Shown here: positions 56,255 to 64,000 of the stretch, piece after piece
How positions within the stretch are numbered: the stretch's first letter is position 1
How the letters are laid out: each line of letters opens with the position of its first letter
Source: Neonectria sp. B-13
Lineage: Eukaryota; Ascomycota; Sordariomycetes; Hypocreales; Nectriaceae
DNA: 64,000 bases
NCBI GenBank assembly: GCA_002682825.1
Contig: NOKP01000001.1
Coordinates: 1,266,464-1,330,463 of the forward strand
Reading direction: 5' to 3'
The notes under the pieces: generated by a model
Databases searched by the model: none
Told to the model about the DNA's origin: nothing
What the model saw: the letters and a program-made list of their open reading frames with translations, nothing else
Made by a program: the position numbers and the translations under genes

Positions 56255-59200
56255 GAAAGTGTCCAGGGTGATAACTTGAGGCGGTAGATTTGTTGAAGAG
56301 GGCGGAATGGAGAGGATTGCTGTAGGTTGGTCGTCGTCGCGATGCTCGTGAGCAGGTGTCTTTCTTGAAGGTCAAGTTGTGATGGTGGATTTATTATGTG
56401 TCCCTGAGGACAGAGATGCTATAACACCGAGCCGACAAACATGGTCAACGGTAAATGCTGAGTGCTGGTGGTTGATGGAGAAGTTTCGGAAAGGACGAAG
56501 CGTCGAGCAGATGAGAGTCGAGACGAGGCCGAAGTCAGGATAAAGCCACACGCGGGCCTTTTAGGAGATGGAGGCCGGAGGGAAAGCAGGCGGCGGGCGG
56601 GTGTCTGGACTCGCAGGTTGGCAGGGTCCGGTTACACGGATGGTTGCTGTGGGTGGGTTGCCAGAGGTGGGTTTGCTGCGGGTGCTGTGGGTGTGACGGG
56701 CGTGGTTGATGATGTGTGGGTGGCAGGGCGGGCTTGGCGGCGCTCCAAAACCCAGATGACGTCCCGCCGATAGCTGCGGTGCGGTGCGTACGAGACAGGG
56801 AAGCCTTGGCGGGCGAGCGACGGCTGTGAGGATGGGGACGGGAACACGATGATCGCCGGCTGCACGTGTGAATGTGGTTGCGTGTTGCGTTGCGCAAGTG
56901 CGGGTGTGAGTGCGAGTATGAGGATGAGGATGAGGATGAGGATGAGAACGAGAGAAGGTAGAAGAGGCAAACAGGTCGGTCGGGAAGAGGTGGGCGGGAG
57001 AGGGAATAAATTGAAGGGTGAAAAGCGAGATGGCTTTGTTGCCTTCTCAAACAACTTAATAAGCCGGGCCTGGAAGCTTGCAAAGCAGCAATAAGAGAGC
57101 CGTCCGAAGTACCTCAGTAACAGCAGTGGGAGCGGCAGCGGCAGCGGCACAATAAGCCTGGTTGGGGCCGACGACAAAGACGCGGGATGGGGTCGTCCCT
57201 AATTAGAAGAGGCCAATGCGAATCGTGGGTAATTGCCGAGCAAGGAGCGGGTAAAAACTGGGCCCGGAACAGCAAACAAGGAGAGAAGAAAAATTGGGAA
57301 ATGGGGACTCGCCCTGTGCGACGGGCTGACGGCGCGCTGGTGGTCCACAGGTGTCAAGGAAATTTTGGTGGCACGGGTTGGACAAGAAGTTTTTCCCTTG
57401 ACGAGACTGGGTTTGAGGGCCCACGGGGAGGGGCCCAGGGCTTAATATCATGATGGGCTCCATTGGAGTTACCCTGGCGCCCTAATCTTCGGCGGCCAGT
57501 GACTCCCCAGTGGCTCCTCAGCCCTGAAAACGACTGGTTCCCGCCCGTGTTGGCGTTGGTAAGTAGGTTTTGAAGGACAGTGGAGGGCTTTTAGGGGGGG
57601 CAGGGACGCTGGCGTAGGGCCACTGTAGCACCGCTTCGGGGGTCGTCTCGATCCATCCATCCATAAGTTGGTGGCTGTAGCCTGCAAGGAGGTAGATGTA
57701 CCTAGGTACCTGGCCTGTCAGCCTCTTCTTCATTACTTACTACTAGGTGAGCTCGGGATGGTTCGCTGCCCTTGCCCTGCCCGCCGTAGTCCGTCCTATT
57801 CCTAGCCCGTGGCCCTGTGTTGCCGCTTGCCCTTGCCCTGGCGCTTGATGCTTGGTGCCGATTGCCTTGCCGAGAGGAGACAGGAGATGGACCCCTTCCA
57901 AACCATCCCGACGAAAGGCCCTAATTTCGGCTGACAGGACTTGGTGCGTGATTACGCCGCCCGCACTGTGTATCAGGATGACCTCCAAACCAATCAGAGC
58001 CTTTGCAAACTAACCCCTAAGGCCTTTCAGAGGCGCCTGCAGAAGGTCCACGTGCTGACTCTGGAGGCCGACGCGTTCCTTGGCACTGTGCTCCAGCACT
58101 GTGAAACACCAGAAGGCACTAGTCATCTCTCTGGCGTCTCACTGCACCGCCCGTCTGAGCCTTGGTCATTGTCAGCAAATTTATCAGTCACCTCCGTCCT
58201 TTCATCAGCCCGTGCCGCCACAAGTTTATCTTGGTTGCCAAGTTGCTTGGCCATGCCCCAGGGAGCTCCACTGATGTTCGCGGCCGCACATCAAAATCTT
58301 GCGGGCCAGTGCCAAGCGCCAAGTGCCAGGTGGTACTTCGTACGAATGCTCCGTAATTACTCTGTACAGAACAGTCTGGTCTGAAAACACCCACACCCAC
58401 GGGTCACCAACTCTTACATCTTTGTTGCTGGAGTCGCCGCCCGTTCCTTCTTCGGGAAAGAGGAGGCCGACGAGGCGGTGTACGAAGTACGGGCTGTGGT
58501 GTCTGGTTTCTACTTGCTGACTATGGTTCAACGGCATTCGCAAAGCATTGAGCCAAGGAATCTTTGTCCACGTCAACGTGATGTGATCGTCAATGCCACT
58601 ATCAATGCCAATGCCATCCGCCTTCCAGCCAGCCACTGTCCAGTACGAAAGCATGAAAGACACAAAAAGCATCAGAGACACCAACAGGCACAAGCATGCA
58701 CCGTGGCAGCATCAAACCATATCCACTGCATGTGCCCCGTACGAATTCTAAGAGCACACCTCCTCCTCCCGGGATTGCGCGTCTCATTAGCTCGGACACT
58801 CGGGCTTTGGCGTGTTTCCTAACCTCAAACCTCGGCCGCATCCCCAAACACACAGGAATTAGCACCCAGATCCCCCAAGTCTCTCCTTCATCTCCTCATT
58901 CGCGATGTTGTTTCTTGCGGCATTCAACTTCAAGCCTCAATGCAGAAGAGGATGGATGGATGAATGCAGGTCTCGGATCGCTGGCTGTCACACCGGCAAG
59001 CACCCGGCCCTGTCATGCCATTCAAAGCTGGCATTTGATGCAGCATGCAAGACGAGGGGCATCCTTGCGGGAACAGGCCAATACAAGACCGGCCGGATGT
59101 ACGAATATTCGCGCCCTCACGACTGGCTTCGTCCAGCCGGATGCGCTGAACCGTGGGCTCGTCCGGTCGACAGTGCCGTTCCTCGGTGCTCCCTGGACCC

Positions 59201-62200
59201 TCCCCCAAAGCTGGAGCACTCCGCAACAGCCCTTCCTCCGCCAAGGGCAGGGCAACTTTGCGTGGGGGTCTCATCGCACTCTCGGCCGTGTCTTTGCATT
59301 TCCCCACTGCCGGTCGTCCGCCCTATCCAGTACCCATGGTGGTGTAAGTCGTGGATTCCCTTTGCCTTCATCTCCCTATGGCCCGCGGACATTCGGACAA
59401 TGGTTGGTGTAAAAGCTCCATAGAAGGCTTGAGGAGCTGATGCCGAACTGCCAAGCTTGGCATAGCCCACGGATTCTCTGAGACTACTGTACTGTCGCAT
59501 CAACACGCGTCGATACTCCCTTCTACACATGGTTAGCGGCGCGAGGGCAGATCCCATTGCATCTCGTCTCCTCTTACTCCTCTCATCTCGCCCACTTTCC
59601 GAAGTCCCATGCTACCGAAGGCTGCACCGATCCAGTTGACATTGTGCATCACAACACCGTTGGCCCAGATGCAAACTTGGAATGTTACCTCTTCCGCGTG
59701 TCCGTGACATGCGTTGATCGGCTGAGGGCTTGTACCCGCAGTGCTAGTACTGTGTTACCTGTTATTGCTTTGCAGACGGAGCTGGGGTTGATGGAACCCT
59801 CGACAATTATCATCAATCAAGACTCATCCGCGGGCCCCGCCAAGTCTGTTTCAACCGATGGTAAAGACCGAGCCGCAACAGGAGCGTGAAACAGCACGAC
59901 TTCTTGGCGATCGATCACCAAACATCTACGCTCTGTGCTCCGCATGCAAAGACTCACAAGGCAGCGGCAACCCTCAAATGCCTTGTGCTGTGCGCGTGTT
60001 GTACAACTCCAAGGAACCAACGTGACTCTCCTACAAAACCCTCACGAGGCCCGGCGTCCTCCGCCTTATCGACAGATGTCTCAGGTGTTATCTGCTTGCC
60101 GCTAACTCCTCTCCTCTGGCAATCCTGGGCAGATGCTGGGCAGTTGCTGTCGGCTTTGGAATGACGCTGTTCGTCACGCTGGCACATGCACATGGACGCT
60201 AACCCCCGCGTTGCTGAACTCAACCCCGCATCCTCACGCTGGGAGAGCGAAAACGCGGCATCAGCGCGTAGATGGAAATCCGTCTCGCCCGTGCCGCCAT
60301 ACGACGTAGTACCAAGAGCATCGATCCATGTTCTGGACCAGGAAGGCTTATGCACAGGACATAAGCAGTATTTTGCTCTGCTTATCAAGGGCTGCTTCAT
60401 CATCTGGGCATCGGTCCATACCACTGTCCATTGTCCATTGTCCATTGCTCGCCACCCACCCATTTGATGCACGTCGGCGTTTGTGTCGCATCCGGCGGTG
60501 AGAAGGCCAATTCGGTCTTTGTGGATCTAGATGTCCCCGAGTGAACAACACGTTGCCTCGTGAGATGGAAGAGGGGAAGAGGACGGGCAACACGAATATG
60601 CTCGTATGCACATAAGCTGCATCCAAGGGCTGGCCACAGCTGGGCGTTAGGTTCCCACTCGTTAAACGCAGCATACCTACCCAGCAGCCCGGAACCTTTT
60701 CGGTCTAAGGGTTACGAGCCCACCAACCAGCAAAGGGTTCGTCTGGAACTCAACAGTACAGCAAAGCTCTAATTAGATCCAAGCTCCGGCGCCGAAGATA
60801 TGGCGCTTGGATGTCTTGAATCTCCCTTTAGGGTCCGCCTTTTAACCTCCAAACCAACCGCCAAGTCGCTAAGAGTTGTTGAGATCAAGGTTGAAGCTGC
60901 AGGTACGCATATATTCTGTGGATTTCCTGCAACGCTCATGTCTTCAATATGGAACCCGGCGCGGCGAGTACATGATAGTGAGTCAGGGGAGCTTGGCTCA
61001 CATGATTACGGCGCCATCTCACCGATGCGGTTCTCGTTTCGCCGGTGACTGGCCCGGTCTCGGGGCTGGCTCAGGCTCTAGCTTCCGCAGCCGTCACATT
61101 GTCATCACCGAGGAGGCAGACTAGAAGCCCGTCGATTCAGCCGAGAAGATGGGTTAGGGCGGCGCCAGAAGCGCGGTTTTCTGCCAGAAGCGCGGGCAGC
61201 TTTGAACTCCTCTCTTCCTATTCTCCGAGCTTTTTTTTTCCTTCCATCCGTCACCCCAACGATGGATGGATGCGTCGTGCCCTACCGGTACTGTGCTAGC
61301 TAAGCTAAGGTAGCTCTGAACTCTGGGCGAATGGGCAGCCCGAAGCTCCAAGCGTGGATCCTGTGACCTGCAGGCCAGCCACTGCGAATGCAGTGCAGCG
61401 AGTGAGGGCAGATGCACACAAGACCAACCCAGAACCACGCCATCATGGCAAACATGGTGTGGCTTCGGTTGTCGATCAGGGACTTTGCATCTGCTCCTCT
61501 GCCGTCCAAGACATGCCAAGAGGTGTGTCGAATTACGGCACTTGCTACGGAGGGGGGAGGTCTGGAATGAGGTGCTACGGCCTACAAGATCATTTACAGC
61601 ACCGCTTGCAATTCGTACCATGGTGTACGAAGTACACCATGCATTGCGGGATGCTTCAGTTCTTCCGCTACGGCGTCGGCACAAGCTTCCAGACTTGGCC
61701 AAAATCATCACCAAATGAAGGCAAATTTTTCTTTGCTCATTCAACGGCTAGTTATGGCGTCCCCAACGCGATTGCGGCCGGTTCAAGGCGGCTGGTGGAT
61801 ACAGCCTTGAAAATTTGCTCTCCGCCCAGACTTGCCGGTTCTGGGACAAAATACGAAGTGTTTTTTTTTTCTAACCCTACTCACGAAGTAACCGGCTCGT
61901 GATCCAGTGCGAGCCATCGGTACGGATGGTCTCACAGCAGCGCCGCTGAGAGGGAGGTATTTTCCCTCACCGTCAAAAGCCAGCCACGCTCCGGCTACGG
62001 ACGGGCCGAGCTATTGCTACTTCGGACTGGCGTCGTGGACTCACAGTACCAGTACCAGTAGCCAGTCAGCCCTGAAAAAAAGGCGAAATACTTCCGGAGG
62101 CGCGAATTCGAGATTCCTTTGGACCCGACGCCCGCATTTTGTTTTGGGTTTGCGGGTTTGTCATTGTTTCGTGGGTTGGCCTCGTGATGTAATTCCACCG

Positions 62201-63336
62201 TCAAGCTCCAACTCAGCTCGGCGCCCCCAGCGAGGAAGCCACCAGCCAGCTTGCCAGCGCAGGAATTGCATTCGTACAGTTTCACTGCGGCCCCTTGGCA
62301 GGGGCAGGGCAAACGTTTCTCGTGACGCACTGGCGCGAGGCGAAGTTTCAGGGTTCGAAAGAACGGACTGCCGTGTTGATCGTGACGACATGGAGAGATA
62401 GTGGAAGGGATGAGCCACTAACAGCGCTGAGGCAACGCTTGTGTGGCAGGCCTTCGTAGTAATCACGGCTCCGTCCTGTAGGGATTCCATCCGGCCATGA
62501 AACATGTTTTTTTCTTGGGCCGGATGCCATTCCCGTCGAGGGATGTTCCCTCACGACACATTCGCCACTTTTGCTGCCAGGGCAAGAGCCGTCCACGTGT
62601 AATACCTGGTTGCCACCCGTGCCGACCCAACTGCGAATGTCATGTCCCGGGCCCGAAAATGCCGTATGAAGGACGTTTCTCGGTGTTGTGCATGCGACTG
62701 ACGTCATTTCTCGCTGTCCGCGGGCGCTTGGCGGGCGGTGCCTCGGCTATCTAGGGTAGGCGATGAACCAACAGACGTGTGGTCAACCCGCGGAACAGAC
62801 GGCAGCATTTGTGGCAAGTCAAGCAGTGTCATGAACAGAGAGAGACCAATAATCCCGTAGCCTGTATTGGTTAGCAGGCCAGTGATGTCGTAGGTGGTAG
62901 TTGAAAGTCAATTTCGCCTCTTTCAGCATCTCGGTGCTTGACGATTGTACGCTGGTGCATTGAAAATGAAATCGAGAACGAAACTGTACCGTCAAACAAG
63001 GGATAGCATGAAACGAAAGAGAGTGGCATAGCTAGGACTATCTACCTGTCACTTATCTAATGCTCAAAAATCACATTTTCTAATATCTTTCTTTGTCCTG
63101 AATATTAGTTTAATTCAATAGGTAGCTAACTAGTTATGTCCCCCCGACTCGAAATCACCCGATTGCGGGGGAATTGTCCAAACTGTTCGCCAGTTCCATT
63201 TTCACATCTTGCTCGGACTTGGCTCGATGCTTGGGGAAGCGTTGTGCCATTGGTTGCGGCGTCAATCTTGGGACACCCTGCTGTTGCTGCTGCTGCTCAG
63301 GGAACAGGGGGACACAATCATCTTATATGAACTTAT
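56255..63336. other. Seven-kilobase region without recognisable genes
   Basis: The first 900 bases should be promoter and leader of the DUF2457-type gene, with CT-rich sequence on its coding strand and a GATGAG microsatellite near 56918. Beyond that I find no protein resembling a known family, no tRNA cloverleaf and no transposon ends. Base composition is near that of the rest of the window and CpG is frequent, so it is not an RIP-degraded repeat. The longest open frames (58696-59412 plus, 58226-58693 minus) read as random sequence. CAAGTGCCA-like, GTACGAA and CTCCGTA words recur. A short AT-rich stretch lies at about 63040-63130. Non-coding RNA genes or many-exon genes could be missed here. 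Confidence 0.45.
56918..56946. repeat. GATGAG microsatellite
   Basis: Nearly five copies of the hexamer ATGAGG, in the probable promoter or leader of the DUF2457-type gene. Non-coding. Confidence 0.85.
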
Positions 63337-63524
63337 CTATTCTGGATTTTGGGGACGTAGGAAGTTTGTCAGTGAATTCGGTAGAGGTATTGTAGATGGG
63401 TGAAGAGGGAGTTGGAGAGTGGTGGCCCTTGTAAGAGGCATGTCGGCATCGATAGGAACGGAGTTAGAAAACCCCCGAGACTGATCATGCTCCTGAACTA
63501 GGAAATCTTCCGGAACTATGGAGT

Positions 63525-64000
63525 TCAGTGAGAGATATACATTGGGGAGTTTTTCGACCTTGATCTGGTTCCGTTCAGGTGACGAAGTGGGGGAAAGGGA
63601 GTGGGAGGGAGAGGGATAGGCATAGGTAAGGTTTGCCCAAAGTCTACTTGCGCATTCATGTACCAATCGAGTTTTTGATTCTCGAGCTCCAGTTGTTCTT
63701 GTTCGCGTTGCTCCCGTTGCTGCTGTTGCTCCCATTCCTGCTGCTGCTCCCATTGCTGCTGCGCCCTCCGCTGAGCAAGGTTCTGCTGGAAGAGGTGCGT
63801 AGCCTGTGCTATCGATGTTCGCTTCACCCTTTCCACGACTTCTGCGGGAATGCGCCCCATTCCTCCATGCTGAGAAGCAAGGTTTTGCAGCATATTTTCA
63901 TATAAGGTATGAGCTTGGTTCTGAATTTGTTGCTGCACAATATCTCCATCTATTTGTTTCTGCTGCTGCTGCTGCTGTAGCGCTTGTGCCACTTGTTGCT
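63525..64000 (-). CDS. Gln-rich protein, C-terminal part of a gene cut by the window edge
   Basis: The minus-strand frame is open from the window edge to a TGA at 63525 and carries no start, so the gene begins beyond 64000. About 158 residues are visible. They start with a Gln run, then a helical block (QAHTLYENMLQNLASQHGG and RIPAEVVERVKRTSIAQATH) and a second Gln/Glu-rich coiled stretch. The last residues (RSRSKNSPMYISH) look less protein-like than the neighbouring frame, which reads SSPERNQIKVEKLPNVYLSL and stays open to 63337. An intron or a frameshift near 63540-63640 may therefore move the true end to 63337. Gln-rich helical proteins are often transcription co-regulators, but I cannot assign this one. 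Confidence 0.55.
   Translation of the reverse strand, partial: QQVAQALQQQQQQKQIDGDIVQQQIQNQAHTLYENMLQNLASQHGGMGRIPAEVVERVKRTSIAQATHLFQQNLAQRRAQQQWEQQQEWEQQQQREQREQEQLELENQKLDWYMNAQVDFGQTLPMPIPLPPTPFPPLRHLNGTRSRSKNSPMYISH

Noticed and set aside
58226..58693. 155-codon minus-strand ORF starting with a hydrophobic stretch
   Set aside because: The start resembles a signal anchor, but the rest is unlike protein families and no splice sites extend it.
58696..59412. 238-codon plus-strand ORF in the 7-kb gap
   Set aside because: Random-looking composition, no domains, overlaps equally long frames on both strands.
63040..63130. AT-rich stretch as a possible RIP scar or transposon edge
   Set aside because: Only about 90 bases long, with no terminal repeats and no flanking CpG depletion.

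Overview
The window is nuclear DNA of a filamentous ascomycete (Pezizomycotina). The SAR1 product, with its MWIVNWFYDVL start and the LQPTLHP and GHQQARRIW stretches, fits a Sordariomycete best. Supporting signs are short introns (46-256 bp) with GTRWGT-type donors and CTRAY branch sites, a LAMMER kinase with a long disordered head, a DUF4045-type gelsolin protein, a DUF2457-type protein, and an intron-containing tRNA-Arg. I see no transposon, CRISPR array, rRNA gene, secondary-metabolite cluster or RIP-like AT-rich tract.

Layout. 0-5 kb: a large fungal-specific nuclear-type protein ending in a coding minisatellite. 7-15 kb: class II cAMP phosphodiesterase (PDE1), a flavin-reductase-like flavoprotein (minus strand) and long-form tRNase Z (TRZ1). 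15.2 kb: tRNA-Arg(UCG) with a 17-nt intron. 16-17 kb: sideroflexin (FSF1). 17.1-22.2 kb: a 5-kb stretch without recognisable genes, leading into a six-exon LAMMER kinase. 25.6-31.2 kb: a fungal-specific protein, a GNAT-like gene interrupted by an in-frame TAG, and six-exon ARL2 with a 17-nt micro-exon. 32.6-37.5 kb: gelsolin-repeat protein. 38-39 kb: lysophosphatidic acid acyltransferase (SLC1, minus). 39-43 kb: no gene, with repeats. 43-45 kb: DENN/LCHN-type protein. 45.8-56.3 kb: four consecutive minus-strand genes, SEC63, a patatin-like lipid hydrolase, SAR1 and a DUF2457-type protein. 56.3-63.3 kb: about 7 kb without recognisable genes. Right edge: the C-terminal part of a Gln-rich protein gene.

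Most genes are housekeeping. SEC63 (ER protein translocation), SAR1 (COPII budding), SLC1 (phosphatidic acid synthesis) and the membrane patatin all act at or near the ER, but each has its own promoter spacing and nothing shows co-regulation. PDE1 acts in cAMP signalling. TRZ1 and FSF1 link to tRNA maturation and mitochondrial metabolite transport.

I found no clearly new multi-gene system. The best leads are the in-frame TAG plus overlapping uORF in the GNAT-like gene, a T-arm-like duplication after the tRNA, in-frame alternative starts in TRZ1 and the flavoprotein, a heptamer minisatellite beside a SEC63 splice donor, and the repeated FACxxxP-type motif in the DUF2457-type protein. Exon boundaries were read by eye from splice signals, reading frame and family alignment remembered in general terms. 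No search was run.
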